Positions 55,266-64,000 of a DNA stretch of 64,000 nt are shown piece after piece (the stretch's first letter is position 1; the number at the start of each line of letters is the position of its first letter). The notes beneath the pieces are model-generated. The model ran no database searches, was not told where the DNA came from, and saw nothing but the letters and a program-made list of their open reading frames with translations. The translations under genes were made by a program, and so were the position numbers. Source of the DNA: Campylobacter concisus (GTDB lineage: Bacteria > Campylobacterota > Campylobacteria > Campylobacterales > Campylobacteraceae); the NCBI RefSeq assembly GCF_003049705.1, contig NZ_PIRF01000002.1:1-64000 (forward strand), read 5' to 3'.

Positions 55266-56509
55266 TATTTTTTATGAGCGTATTTTTTAACTCTCAGCTA
55301 CTTTTGGCTGACGATAATAAAAGTATAAATTTACGCCTAATGCAGGCTTTATTGTTTCAAGATAGTGGAGATGTGAATGCTAGCATTCAAGCTTACTCAA
55401 ACATTTTTAAAGATACGAATCAAAAAGCTTATTTAAAAGAGGCGATCAAGCTCGCCTTTGCTACAAAAAATGAAAATTTAGACGCTTTGATAAATGAAGG
55501 CGAAAAAAGCTTAAAAGACGATAGCGATTTTATCCGTATAAAGGTGGCAAATTTAGTAAATCTTTCAAAGCTAAATGAGGCTAAAAGTTTAATGCAAGAG
55601 CTTGCTACAAAAGAGCCAAATGCCCAAAATTTACTCATGCTTGGCACAATTTGTATGATGCAAAATGAAACAACGACTGCACTAAAATACTTTGAAGAGG
55701 CATACTCACTAAAGCAAGAAGAAGAAAATTTGCTCCGCATCGTTGATATTTTGATAAATCGCATGGATAAGATAAAAGACGCTACAAAATATCTTGAGAA
55801 ATTTAGAGATGAACAAGGTTGCACGCTAAAGACTTGCGAGCTTTTGGCTGAAATTTACTCCCAGCAAAGAAATTTCCCAAAAGTGATCGAACTTTTTGAA
55901 GAGCTCTATGAGCTAAGTCACGACACTTCGTATATTGATAAGATCGTGCAGTTTTTTATCTATGATAAAAATTACAAAGCAGCAATTGAAATTTTAAAAA
56001 AATATAGCTACAACGATATGGCGCTTATGGATCTTTATGCGGCAACTAGTAATTTTGGTGATGCATATATACTTGCTGTTAAAATTTATAACGATAGCAG
56101 GGATTTAAATTTTTTAGCAAAAGCCGCGATTTACGAATACGAGATGAATAAAGATAACTTGAACGAACAAAAAATGTCTGAAATTTTAGACAAATTTGAA
56201 GCTAGCGTGCCAAAGCTAGAAAATGATATGTTTTTTAACTATTATGGCTACTTGCTGATAGATCATGATATTGACCCTAGAAAGGGTATAGAGCTTGTGC
56301 AAAAGGCGCTTGCTATCTCGCCTGAGTCGCCTTATTATGAGGATTCGCTAGCGTGGGGATATTTTAAGCTTGGTGAGTGCAAAAAGGCAAAGGGCATTAT
56401 GCAGCACGCGATGAAAGATATTGATTTTAGAGCTTCAAAAGAGGCAAAAGAGCATTTGCACCTCATAGAGCGCTGTATAATAAATCTAAATAAAAGGCTT
56501 AAAAAATGA
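55244..56509 (+). CDS. Exported TPR-repeat protein
   Basis: 421 residues with a signal peptide ([16 protein letters not shown]). Several TPR-like helix pairs ([10 protein letters not shown] region, [29 protein letters not shown]) cover residues 30-410, so it is a periplasmic or outer-membrane-bound adapter. AAAGGAG stands 11 bases before the ATG. It is translationally coupled to both neighbours. Partner unknown. Confidence 0.75.
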   Translation: MHWRKILVFFMSVFFNSQLLLADDNKSINLRLMQALLFQDSGDVNASIQAYSNIFKDTNQKAYLKEAIKLAFATKNENLDALINEGEKSLKDDSDFIRIKVANLVNLSKLNEAKSLMQELATKEPNAQNLLMLGTICMMQNETTTALKYFEEAYSLKQEEENLLRIVDILINRMDKIKDATKYLEKFRDEQGCTLKTCELLAEIYSQQRNFPKVIELFEELYELSHDTSYIDKIVQFFIYDKNYKAAIEILKKYSYNDMALMDLYAATSNFGDAYILAVKIYNDSRDLNFLAKAAIYEYEMNKDNLNEQKMSEILDKFEASVPKLENDMFFNYYGYLLIDHDIDPRKGIELVQKALAISPESPYYEDSLAWGYFKLGECKKAKGIMQHAMKDIDFRASKEAKEHLHLIERCIINLNKRLKK

Positions 56510-57291
56510 TACTTGATGAGATAATTAAAAAAACTAAAGATGATCTTGAAAAAAGAAAAGCAGACTTCCCTGAGGAGTGGCTTGGTCGCTCGCTCGCGTA
56601 CAATCCATACGTGCCAAGAGATGTTTTAAATGCTCTTAGAGCAAGTCAAAATGAGCCTATAAAAATCATAGCCGAGATCAAAAAAGCAAGCCCAAGTAAG
56701 GGCGTGATAAGAGAGGATTTTGAGCCTATAAAGATCGCTCAGGAATACGAGCCATACGCAAATGCCTTTAGTATCTTGACTGAACCACATTGGTTTAAAG
56801 GCAACATCGAGTACATCACGCAGGTTCGTCGCTACGCATCAAGGCCGATCCTTAGAAAAGATTTTATCGTTGATAAGTATCAAATTCTTGAAGCTCTTGT
56901 TTATGGGGCAGACTTTATCTTGCTTATCGCAAAAGCATTAACTCAAAACGAGCTAAAAGAGCTTTTAGACTACGCTTATCATTTAGGTCTTGAAGTTTTA
57001 GTTGAAACTCACGATACGAGTGATGTGAAAAAAGCTATCTTTGCAGGAGCAAATATAATAGGTATAAATCACCGAAATTTAGATGATTTTACGATGGATA
57101 TGAGCCTTTGTGAGAAGCTCATACCGCTTTTACCAAATGGCAAGATAATAGTTGCTGAAAGCGGTCTTTACGAGCATGAACAGCTTAGAGAGCTAAGCAA
57201 AATAGGCGTAGATGCTTTCTTGATAGGAGAGCATTTTATGAGGCAAGACGATATAAAAAATGCCGTTAAAAAGATAAAGGAGGGCGAGTAA
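56506..57291 (+). CDS. trpC: Indole-3-glycerol phosphate synthase
   Basis: 261 residues. [15 protein letters not shown] is the catalytic motif, with [14 protein letters not shown] and [12 protein letters not shown] completing the barrel. It closes the indole ring in tryptophan synthesis. It is separate from a trp operon, lying in a mixed run with an aromatic-pathway head gene. Overlaps neighbours by ATGA and TAATG. Confidence 0.96.
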   Translation: MILDEIIKKTKDDLEKRKADFPEEWLGRSLAYNPYVPRDVLNALRASQNEPIKIIAEIKKASPSKGVIREDFEPIKIAQEYEPYANAFSILTEPHWFKGNIEYITQVRRYASRPILRKDFIVDKYQILEALVYGADFILLIAKALTQNELKELLDYAYHLGLEVLVETHDTSDVKKAIFAGANIIGINHRNLDDFTMDMSLCEKLIPLLPNGKIIVAESGLYEHEQLRELSKIGVDAFLIGEHFMRQDDIKNAVKKIKEGE

Positions 57292-57773
57292 TGCAGCACC
57301 TTTGTGCCCCTTGGAGAAGCGAATACTTTAGCGCTAAAAAAGATAGCTGTGTTTTTTGTGATGTTATAAACTCAGATTATGATGATAAAAATGGCGTACT
57401 TTTTCGAGCTAAACATTGTTTTGGGATTATGAATTTATATCCGTATTCTCCAGGTCATTTTATGATAATACCAAATCAGCATACCGACAAGATCGAAGAG
57501 CTTGATGAGCAGACTTGGTTTGAGATGAGTAAATTTGTAAGGCTTGGAGTTGAAATTTTAAAAAAAGAGCTTTATGCTAATGGCGTAAATATAGGTATGA
57601 ATTTAGGCAAAGCAGCAGGAGCTGGCATAGCTGAGCACGTGCATTATCACCTTGTGCCAAGATGGAGCGGGGATACAAATTTTATAACCACCATCTCTGA
57701 TGTGAGAGTAAATGGCACGCCATTTCATCCACTTTTTGAGAAACTAAAAAAGGCATTTAGTGCCGTTATTTGA
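57291..57773 (+). CDS. HIT-family nucleotide hydrolase/phosphorylase
   Basis: 160 residues. HVHYHLVPRW at residues 116-125 is the histidine triad of the Ap4A phosphorylase branch, preceded by YPYSPGHFMIIP. Cysteines C20 and C23 (SCVFCDV) may bind zinc. It likely cleaves dinucleoside polyphosphates or AMP conjugates. Overlaps mnmH by 14 bases. Confidence 0.9.
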   Translation: MQHLCAPWRSEYFSAKKDSCVFCDVINSDYDDKNGVLFRAKHCFGIMNLYPYSPGHFMIIPNQHTDKIEELDEQTWFEMSKFVRLGVEILKKELYANGVNIGMNLGKAAGAGIAEHVHYHLVPRWSGDTNFITTISDVRVNGTPFHPLFEKLKKAFSAVI

Positions 57774-58767
57774 GCTTGATGTAGAGCAGTGGCTAGAGAA
57801 AAGAAGCTCTTTTGAAATTTTAATAGACGCAAGATCACCACATGAATTTTTATATTCTCACATAAAAGATGCCATAAATTTATACGCTTTAAATGACGCG
57901 GAACATAAAGAGGTGGGTACGATCTATAAAAGCGATAGATCCCTAGCAAAGAGTCTTGGTGCAAAGTATATTTGCAAAAATTTACAAAATATCATTGATG
58001 AGGTTTATAAAAGAGCCAAGGTTGGTTCAGCTATTGGCATCTACTGCGCTAAAGGTGGGCTTAGATCAAATTCTGTTGGCCATGTGCTTAGCATGATAGG
58101 ATATAGAGTTTTTAGGCTTAGTGGTGGCTATAAAGCTTATAGAAATCATGTTTTAGAATTTCTAAATCGACCTTTAAGCACAAAATTTATCACTCTTTTT
58201 GGAAATACTGGCTGCTATAAAAGTAAGCTAATAAGGGCTCTAAGCCCGTCAATAGACCTTGAAGCTATGGCAAATCATTTAGGATCTGTCTTTGGGGCGA
58301 TAAATGGCGCGCAGCCAAGCCAAAAAAGCTTTGAAGATGCGTTGTTTGAAAAGCTCATCATGCTAAAAGATGAAATTTGCTTTATCGAGGGTGAGAGCAG
58401 AAGGATAGGCTCGTTAAGTTTGCCAAAAAGTCTTTATGAGGCGATGCGTAGTGGCATAAATGTCGAAGTGAGCGCAAGTTTGGAAAAAAGAATTTCTTGT
58501 ATAGTAGATGACTATAAAAGTGTGGATAAAACCTTTTTTGACGAATGTATGAAGAAAATTTCGCCATTTATCGATAAAAAAGCTAGAGATGAAGCTGTGG
58601 CTAAATTTAATGAAAATGATATTGCTAAAGTAGCTGAAATTTTACTCACAAAATACTACGACAAAGTCTATAAGAAAAATGAAAATATTAATGTTTTCAT
58701 AAATTCTGATGACTTTGACGAAGCCGTTAAAAAGCTAAATGATATAAAAAATGAAGCAAAATTTTAG
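57760..58767 (+). CDS. mnmH: tRNA 2-selenouridine/geranyl-2-thiouridine synthase
   Basis: 335 residues from a GTG start. The rhodanese half has IDARSPHEF and YCAKGGLRS with catalytic Cys96; the P-loop is LFGNTGCYKS (about 147-155), where the usual glycine before lysine is tyrosine. IEGESRRIGSLSLP follows. It replaces sulfur by selenium on wobble 2-thiouridine. The changed loop is odd but the remaining motifs are normal. Confidence 0.88.
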   Translation: MPLFELDVEQWLEKRSSFEILIDARSPHEFLYSHIKDAINLYALNDAEHKEVGTIYKSDRSLAKSLGAKYICKNLQNIIDEVYKRAKVGSAIGIYCAKGGLRSNSVGHVLSMIGYRVFRLSGGYKAYRNHVLEFLNRPLSTKFITLFGNTGCYKSKLIRALSPSIDLEAMANHLGSVFGAINGAQPSQKSFEDALFEKLIMLKDEICFIEGESRRIGSLSLPKSLYEAMRSGINVEVSASLEKRISCIVDDYKSVDKTFFDECMKKISPFIDKKARDEAVAKFNENDIAKVAEILLTKYYDKVYKKNENINVFINSDDFDEAVKKLNDIKNEAKF

Positions 58768-58998
58768 GCTTATTTTAATTAAAAAATTAAGCCTAAAATT
58801 TATACAAATGAATTTTGTCTCTTAAAATTTTATAGCCTTTGCTCACTTAAATTTATCAATTTTACTAGAAATAATATGTTTAATTTTATGTAAAATATTT
58901 CGTATTATTCTTTTAAACTAGTTAAAAATTTTTCAATAAAATCAAAGCAATACCTAAAATTCGCTAGAAAGTTAAAATGGATTTAAAATGCTTTGGGA

Positions 58999-59004
58999 TA
59001 TAAT
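58999..59004 (+). promoter_or_regulatory. -10 element of the ilvB operon
   Basis: TATAAT 30 bases before the ATG at 59035. The 230 bases between mnmH and this site are AT-rich, with T tracts spaced about 10 bases but no gene or clear hairpin. Confidence 0.55.
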
Positions 59005-59034
59005 CTGCGATAAATTTATCAAAAGGCTAAAGTG

Positions 59035-60732
59035 ATGATAAAACAGATTTCTGGTTCACAGATGATAAGCGAGGCCTTGCACGAAGAGGGCGTTGATATA
59101 GTTTTTGGCTATCCTGGCGGTGCAGCTTTAAATATCTACGACGAAACATATAAGCAGACTTATTTTAAACACGTTTTGGTTCGCCACGAGCAAGCAGCCG
59201 TTCACGCGGCCGATGGATACGCTAGAGTCAGTGGTAAAGTTGGCGTTGCTTTTGTGACAAGTGGCCCTGGCTTTACAAATGCTGTCACTGGCCTTGCAAC
59301 AGCTTATAGCGATAGTATTCCGATCGTGCTTATAAGCGGTCAGGTACCAACATTTATGATCGGTACAGATGCTTTTCAAGAGATCGATGCGGTCGGCATT
59401 TCACGCCCCTGTGTTAAGCATAACTTTTTAGTTAATAGCGTTGAAGAGCTACCTCGTATTATAAAAGAGGCCTTTTACATCGCAAGATCAGGCCGCCCAG
59501 GACCAGTTCATATCGATATCCCAAAAAATATCACATCAAGACTTGGTGACTTTGTATATCCAAAAGAAATTTCTATCCCAAGCTATAAGCCAACTTATAA
59601 AGGCAACCAAAAGCAGATAAAAAAAGCAGCGGTTGCGATAAATGAAGCTAAAAGGCCGCTTTTATACATCGGTGGTGGCGCGGTCGCATCTGGAGCTAGC
59701 GAGATCATCCGTAAATTTATGCAAAAAACTGGTATCCCAGCGGTTGAGACGCTGATGGCGCTTGGCGTACTTGATGCAAAAGATAAGCTAAATTTAGGCA
59801 TGGCAGGTATGCATGGTAGCTACGCTTCAAATATGGCTTTAAGTGAGTGCGACCTTCTTATCTCACTTGGAGCTAGGTTTTGTGATAGGATTACTGGTAG
59901 AACGGATGAATTTGCAAAACATGCAAAGATAATTCACATTGATATAGACCCAAGCTCTATTTCAAAGATCATAAACGCCCATTTTCCAATAGTTGGCGAT
60001 CTTACAAACGTGCTAACTGAGCTTTATGAAGAAGTCAATGCAAAGCCTGAAAACTACGCACCTTGGAGAGAAATTTTAGATAGATATTCTAAACTAAATC
60101 CACTTGGCTACACAGATAGCGACAAGGTCTTAAAGCCACAATGGGTCATCGAAGAGACCGCTAAGATAGCAGGAGCTGATGCGATAATCTCAACAGACGT
60201 CGGGCAGCACCAAATGTGGGTAGCACAGTTTTATCCGTTTAACCGAGCAAGACAGCTTGTCACAAGTGGTGGACTTGGCACAATGGGATACGGCCTCCCT
60301 GCAGCAATCGGCGCAAAATGTGCAAAACCAGACAATCTTGTTATAAATTTTACAGGTGATGGCTCGATACTTATGAATATCCAAGAGTTAATGACGGCTC
60401 ATGAGATAAATATGCCTGTTATAAACATCATTTTAAACAACAACTTCCTAGGTATGGTGCGCCAGTGGCAAACATTTTTCTATGAAAAACGCTACTCATC
60501 GACTGATCTTAGCTTGCAGCCTGATTTTGTAAAGATCGCTGAAGGATTTGGCGGAGTCGGCTTTGTTTGCAAGAGCAAGGATGAGTTTAGAAAGGCTTTA
60601 AAAGAAGCGATCGATAGCAAAAAATCAGCGATGATCGATGTTAGGATCGACCGCTTTGAGGACGTACTTCCTATGGTTCCAGCTGGAGCTGCGATTTATA
60701 ATATGATATTAAAGAGCAAGGAAGAAAAATGA
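59035..60732 (+). CDS. ilvB: Acetolactate synthase large subunit
   Basis: 565 residues from the ATG at 59035 (a GTG at 59032 is adjacent; AAAGGC precedes). GYPGGAALNIYDE, RHEQAAVHAADGYAR (ThDP glutamate) and FTGDGSILMNIQEL to NNNFLGMV (the ThDP-Mg site) are diagnostic. It makes acetolactate/acetohydroxybutyrate for branched amino acids, with IlvH as regulatory partner. ATGA couples it to ilvH. Confidence 0.97.
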   Translation: MIKQISGSQMISEALHEEGVDIVFGYPGGAALNIYDETYKQTYFKHVLVRHEQAAVHAADGYARVSGKVGVAFVTSGPGFTNAVTGLATAYSDSIPIVLISGQVPTFMIGTDAFQEIDAVGISRPCVKHNFLVNSVEELPRIIKEAFYIARSGRPGPVHIDIPKNITSRLGDFVYPKEISIPSYKPTYKGNQKQIKKAAVAINEAKRPLLYIGGGAVASGASEIIRKFMQKTGIPAVETLMALGVLDAKDKLNLGMAGMHGSYASNMALSECDLLISLGARFCDRITGRTDEFAKHAKIIHIDIDPSSISKIINAHFPIVGDLTNVLTELYEEVNAKPENYAPWREILDRYSKLNPLGYTDSDKVLKPQWVIEETAKIAGADAIISTDVGQHQMWVAQFYPFNRARQLVTSGGLGTMGYGLPAAIGAKCAKPDNLVINFTGDGSILMNIQELMTAHEINMPVINIILNNNFLGMVRQWQTFFYEKRYSSTDLSLQPDFVKIAEGFGGVGFVCKSKDEFRKALKEAIDSKKSAMIDVRIDRFEDVLPMVPAGAAIYNMILKSKEEK

Positions 60733-61196
60733 GTATCAGAAGAACGATTTCGGTTATAGTTTTAAATGAACACGGCGTTTTGGCTAGAATTTCTGGGCTT
60801 TTTGCAGGCAGGGGCTACAATATTGACACGCTTACAGTTGCTCCAATACCTGAGAGCAACTTCTCAAGACTGAGCATCGTAACTAGTGGCGACGAGAGGG
60901 TTTTAGAGCAGATCGTAAAACAGCTTCACAAGCTCATACCAACGTATAAAGTCATAGAAAGTGGCGAATTTGTCGAAAAAGAGATGGCTCTTGTGAAAAT
61001 TCCGCTTGGTGAAAATTTTGCCGGTCTTGAGGCGATACTAAAGTCGTACAATGGTATCGTTACAAATACAAACGAAAACTACATCGTTGTCATGGTGGCT
61101 GACGATGCGAGTAGGATCGAGAGCTTTTTAAAATCGATAAAGAAATTTAACCCAGTTGACGTCGTACGCGGCGGATCTGTGATAATGGATATATGA
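60729..61196 (+). CDS. ilvH: Acetolactate synthase small (regulatory) subunit
   Basis: 155 residues. The ACT domain has VLNEHGVLARISGLFAGRGYNIDTL, the valine-sensing motif, and the C-terminal half completes it. It gives feedback control to IlvB. Overlaps lpxD by ATGA. Confidence 0.96.
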   Translation: MSIRRTISVIVLNEHGVLARISGLFAGRGYNIDTLTVAPIPESNFSRLSIVTSGDERVLEQIVKQLHKLIPTYKVIESGEFVEKEMALVKIPLGENFAGLEAILKSYNGIVTNTNENYIVVMVADDASRIESFLKSIKKFNPVDVVRGGSVIMDI

Positions 61197-62149
61197 TGAA
61201 ACTAAGTGAAATAGCCTCAAAAGTAAACGCTACTTTTAGCGGAGAAGATATAGAAATTTTTGCCTTAAATTCTTTAAAAAATGCAAATAAAGCTGAGCTA
61301 ACATATTGTGACGGCGAGAAAAATGCAAAATTTATAAGTACATCAAACGCTGGAGCCATATTGGTGACAAAATCGCTTTTAGACTTGGTGCCAGCTGGTA
61401 TGGTCGCACTTGTGTGTGATAACCCGCACCTTGCATTTGCCTTGCTTAGTAAAGATTATGCTAAGCCACTTTTTTGTGAGCCAAAGCCATCAAATATCGC
61501 CAAGAGTGCAAAGATAATGCCAAATGTCTATATAGGCTCAAATGTGAGCGTGGGCGAAAATACGGTAGTAATGGCTGGGGCATTTTTGGGCGATAACGTG
61601 ACTATCGGCAAAAACTGCATCATCCACCCAAACGTAGTCATTTATAACGACTGCGTCATCGGTAACGAGTGCCATCTGCTGGCAAACTGCGTTATAGGCA
61701 GTGACGGTTTTGGCTATGCACATACAAAAACTGGCGAGCATGTAAAAATTTACCACAATGGCAACGTAGTTTTAGGCGATTTTGTCGAGATCGGTGCTTG
61801 TACGACGATAGATCGTGGTGTTTTTGAAAGCACAATGATCGCAAGCTACACAAAGATAGACAATCTCGTTCAAATAGGTCACAACTGTGAGCTTGGAAAT
61901 GGCTGCCTCATCGTCTCACAAACTGGCCTTGCTGGCTCAACAGTGCTAGGCAGAAACGTTGTAATGGGCGGACAAAGCGGCTCAGCTGGTCATGTAAGTG
62001 TTGGAGACTTCGCGCAGATCGCAGCACGCGGCGGTGTTAGCAAAGATCTGCCTGGTGGCAAAAAATACGCTGGAGCTTATCCTATAATGGAACTTTCAGA
62101 TCAGTTTAAACTCCAAGCAAAAATTTTGAGATTTTTTAAGAAAAATTAA
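61193..62149 (+). CDS. lpxD: UDP-3-O-acylglucosamine N-acyltransferase
   Basis: 318 residues. A short N-terminal uridine-binding part is followed by hexapeptide repeats (VYIGSNVSVGENTVV, AFLGDNVTIGKNCII, and so on) that form a left-handed helix; GFGYAHTKTGEH holds the active site and VQIGHNCELG the closing turns. Third step of lipid A synthesis. Placed after ilvH and closed by a terminator. Confidence 0.96.
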   Translation: MMKLSEIASKVNATFSGEDIEIFALNSLKNANKAELTYCDGEKNAKFISTSNAGAILVTKSLLDLVPAGMVALVCDNPHLAFALLSKDYAKPLFCEPKPSNIAKSAKIMPNVYIGSNVSVGENTVVMAGAFLGDNVTIGKNCIIHPNVVIYNDCVIGNECHLLANCVIGSDGFGYAHTKTGEHVKIYHNGNVVLGDFVEIGACTTIDRGVFESTMIASYTKIDNLVQIGHNCELGNGCLIVSQTGLAGSTVLGRNVVMGGQSGSAGHVSVGDFAQIAARGGVSKDLPGGKKYAGAYPIMELSDQFKLQAKILRFFKKN

Positions 62150-62154
62150 TTGCA

Positions 62155-62184
62155 AGCTTTTGCGAGCTTAAAATCGCAAAAGCT
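62155..62184 (+). terminator. Terminator after lpxD
   Basis: AGCTTTTGCGA (62155-62165) and TCGCAAAAGCT (62174-62184) form a perfect 11-bp stem with an 8-base loop followed by CTTTAT. It ends the ilvB-ilvH-lpxD run. Farther on (about 62195-62240) another inverted pair AGCCTAA/TTAGGCT with a long loop may serve the minus-strand ackA. Confidence 0.75.
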
Positions 62185-62271
62185 CTTTATCTCGTAGCCT
62201 AAAAATGCTAATTCTATTTTAAAACTAATTAGGCTTAAAATTTATATATCAAGTCTGGCTTAAACATCTAT

Positions 62272-63468
62272 TTATTTGGCTTTACTCTCTTTTATTACTC
62301 TAGCCGTTTCTATCGCGATTTCTAGCTCTTCGTTTGTTGGGATGATGAGTGTTTTTATCTTAGCGTCATCCCCGTCTATGCATCTCTCACCTCGCATGTC
62401 TTGGAAATTTAGATCGTGATTTATGTGAATGCCAAGATGTTTTAATTCGTCACAAATTTTTTGCCTTGTATTTGGTGCATTTTCGCCGATACCGCCAGTA
62501 AATATAAGTGCATCAACGCGTCCTAAAATGGCGTAATATGAGCCAATATATTTTTTTACTCGGTAGCAAAACATCTCAAATGCAAGCTTTGCTCGCTCAT
62601 CATCTTGCATTTTGGCCACAACCTCTCTCATGTCGCTTGAGCCACAAATTCCAAAAAGTCCGCTTTTTTTATTTAAAAAGTTATCGATCTCGTTCCACTT
62701 TAAGACGCCGATATTTAGCAGATAGATGACCACGGCTGGGTCCATATCGCCGCTTCTTGTGCCCATTATGAGCCCTTCAAGCGGACTAAGACCCATCGAG
62801 GTGTCGATGCTTTTGCCATTTTGCACTGCACAAGCTGAGGCGCCGTTGCCTAGATGAAGCGAGATAGCGTTAAATTTATCAAATTCTATGCCAAGCATTT
62901 TGGCCGCTTGCTTGCAGACATATCTGTGTGAAGTGCCGTGAAAGCCGTATTTTCTGATGTGATGAGTCTTGCAAACGTCATAAGGTAGAGCGTAGCGGTA
63001 GGCGTACTCTGGCATGCTTTGATGAAATACCGTGTCAAAAACGACCACGTGAGGTACATTTTTGCTCTCTTTCATCGCGTTTTTAATGCCAGCAAGGTGC
63101 CCTGGGTTATGAAGTGGGGCAAGTGGGCTTATCTCCTCGATCTTTTTGATGACGCTTTCATCAACGATCATTGAGCTAAAAAAGCTCTCACCGCCGTGAA
63201 CTATCCTGTGTCCGATACCATCAAGCTCGCTTAGATCGTGCAATGTGTGTGATGTAACAAAAAGCTCGTTCATCGCCTCAAGTCCGTCATGGTGGTCTTT
63301 TATAAAGCGTTTTATCTCGTAGGTTTCGCCATTTGCTTTTAGTACCGCTCTTGAGCTGGAGCTACCGATTTGCTCGACTAGACCGCTTGCTAGACTGGTT
63401 TTGGTATCCATTGCAAAAAGTTGAAATTTTATTGAGCTACTACCCGAGTTTAAAACCAAAATTCTCAT
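62272..63468 (-). CDS. ackA: Acetate kinase
   Basis: 398 residues from the ATG at 63468 with CAGGAG upstream. [35 protein letters not shown] and [10 protein letters not shown] are the ASKHA-type kinase motifs. It makes ATP from acetyl phosphate. It starts one base after the pta stop. Confidence 0.97.
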   Translation of the reverse strand: MRILVLNSGSSSIKFQLFAMDTKTSLASGLVEQIGSSSSRAVLKANGETYEIKRFIKDHHDGLEAMNELFVTSHTLHDLSELDGIGHRIVHGGESFFSSMIVDESVIKKIEEISPLAPLHNPGHLAGIKNAMKESKNVPHVVVFDTVFHQSMPEYAYRYALPYDVCKTHHIRKYGFHGTSHRYVCKQAAKMLGIEFDKFNAISLHLGNGASACAVQNGKSIDTSMGLSPLEGLIMGTRSGDMDPAVVIYLLNIGVLKWNEIDNFLNKKSGLFGICGSSDMREVVAKMQDDERAKLAFEMFCYRVKKYIGSYYAILGRVDALIFTGGIGENAPNTRQKICDELKHLGIHINHDLNFQDMRGERCIDGDDAKIKTLIIPTNEELEIAIETARVIKESKAK

Positions 63469-63469
63469 A

Positions 63470-64000
63470 TTATTCTCCTGCTTGTATGGCACTGATTAAG
63501 ATGGTATTTACCACGTCTTCAACGAGGCAGCCGCGACTTAGGTCATTAACCGGCTTTTTTAGCCCTTGAAGTATCGGACCCACAGCTAGAGCGTTTGCAC
63601 TTCGCTGAACCGCTTTATAGCAGATGTTTCCACAGTTTAAATTTGGAAAGATAAAGACATTTGCACGTCCAGCAACCTCTGAGTTTGGCATCTTTTTGCT
63701 AGCCACGCTTAGATCAACGGCTGCGTCAAACTGAATTGGCGCTGCGATCTTTAAATTTGCATCAAGCTCTCTCGCCTTTTTGGCAGCTTCTTTTACAAAT
63801 TCCACATCAGGTCCACTTCCACTATCAGCCGTAGAGTAGCTCAGCATAGCGATCTTTGGGTTAAGGCCAAAGGCACTTGCCGTTTGAGCGCTGCTTAGCG
63901 TTATGCTAGCTAGCTCATCTGTGCTTGGATTTGGCGTGACAGCGCAGTCTGCAAAGAGCAAAATTTCTTCTTCAAGTGCCATAAAAAATGCCCCACTTAC
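63470..64000 (-). CDS. pta: Phosphate acetyltransferase (5' part beyond the window)
   Basis: The minus-strand frame is open to the window edge and ends with TAA at 63470-63472. [45 protein letters not shown] and [17 protein letters not shown] are the C-terminal Pta domain with CoA and phosphate sites. It converts acetyl-CoA to acetyl phosphate for AckA; both genes form the usual operon. Only about 176 C-terminal residues are visible. Confidence 0.95.
   Translation of the reverse strand, partial: VSGAFFMALEEEILLFADCAVTPNPSTDELASITLSSAQTASAFGLNPKIAMLSYSTADSGSGPDVEFVKEAAKKARELDANLKIAAPIQFDAAVDLSVASKKMPNSEVAGRANVFIFPNLNCGNICYKAVQRSANALAVGPILQGLKKPVNDLSRGCLVEDVVNTILISAIQAGE

Noticed and set aside
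1..64000. CRISPR array, tRNA, rRNA, integrase or transposase genes
   Set aside because: I looked for spaced direct repeats, T-loop TTCGA cores and recombinase motifs on both strands and found none I could support.

Overview
The window is chromosomal DNA from an epsilonproteobacterium, almost certainly the genus Campylobacter; a C. concisus-like species is a guess. The support is AT-rich DNA with short AAATTT-rich intergenic gaps, frequent ATGA/TAATG gene overlaps, and several signature arrangements. These are the block murJ-cysS-msbA-pyrD-M16 protease-dapA-FabL-like reductase, the cell-wall block ruvA-ddlA-orphan antitoxin-hydrolase-murF, the flagellar block flgI-flgJ-flgM-flgN-flgK next to flaG-fliD-fliS, an isolated atpB, and an FqrB-type flavodoxin reductase. 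Nearly everything is core housekeeping content. I see no prophage, insertion sequence, CRISPR array, tRNA or rRNA gene. The clearest accessory insertion is an McrBC-type restriction pair at 44.3-47.2 kb.

Layout. 1-3.4 kb: an Rrf2 regulator (cut by the left edge), a YwnB-like NAD(P)-binding protein and a cupin on the minus strand; a consensus promoter with twin operators precedes the cupin. An ATPase-less six-TM ABC-type protein and a CDF metal exporter run the other way. 3.5-7.6 kb: lepA, a possible dispersed element, a tautomerase, two YajG-like lipoproteins (one rich in cysteine) and a ComF-like phosphoribosyltransferase. 7.7-18.8 kb, minus strand: YggS, rseP, pgsA, FabL-like reductase, dapA, M16 protease, pyrD, msbA, cysS, murJ. 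18.9-25.4 kb, plus strand: a DUF342/FapA-like protein, ruvA, ddlA, a Phd-type antitoxin with its own palindrome, an alpha/beta hydrolase, a membrane-anchored murF and a Cys-rich Sel1-like protein. 25.4-29.9 kb: an unknown protein, thiL (apparently leaderless), truD, an S51 peptidase and rnpB.

29.9-37.7 kb is flagellar. fliS, fliD, flaG and a small FliT-position gene lie on minus; flgI, flgJ, flgM, flgN and flgK lie on plus, with rsmD and a small unknown gene between. Promoter-like sites separate an RpoN (sigma54) class (flgI) from a sigma28 class (flaG-fliD-fliS and flgM-flgN-flgK). This fits the usual Campylobacter cascade, in which FlgM restrains sigma28. 37.7-44.3 kb: a TIGR02757 protein, sodC, a TSUP permease, atpB with a terminator, gatB, gpsA and a secreted GH3 enzyme. 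44.3-49.5 kb, minus strand: McrC, McrB, a small membrane coiled-coil protein, and two EamA/RarD-type permeases, the second with a disrupted N-terminus.

49.6-58.8 kb is one tightly packed plus-strand run: class II DAHP synthase, fqrB, a 750-residue membrane coiled-coil protein, a tRNA-type methyltransferase, a YkgJ Fe/Zn-cluster protein, a secreted TPR protein, trpC, a HIT protein and mnmH/selU. 59.0-62.1 kb: ilvB-ilvH-lpxD closed by a terminator. 62.3-64.0 kb: ackA and the 3' part of pta on minus, cut by the right edge.

Nothing here can be shown from sequence alone to be a wholly new system. The best leads are the twin-operator promoter at 1534-1607, the McrB with a non-standard specificity domain, the orphan antitoxin with a palindromic operator inside the cell-wall operon, the membrane-fused MurF, the CxxC-rich lipoprotein pair, the repeat-like element after lepA, and the frameshifted start of rarD.
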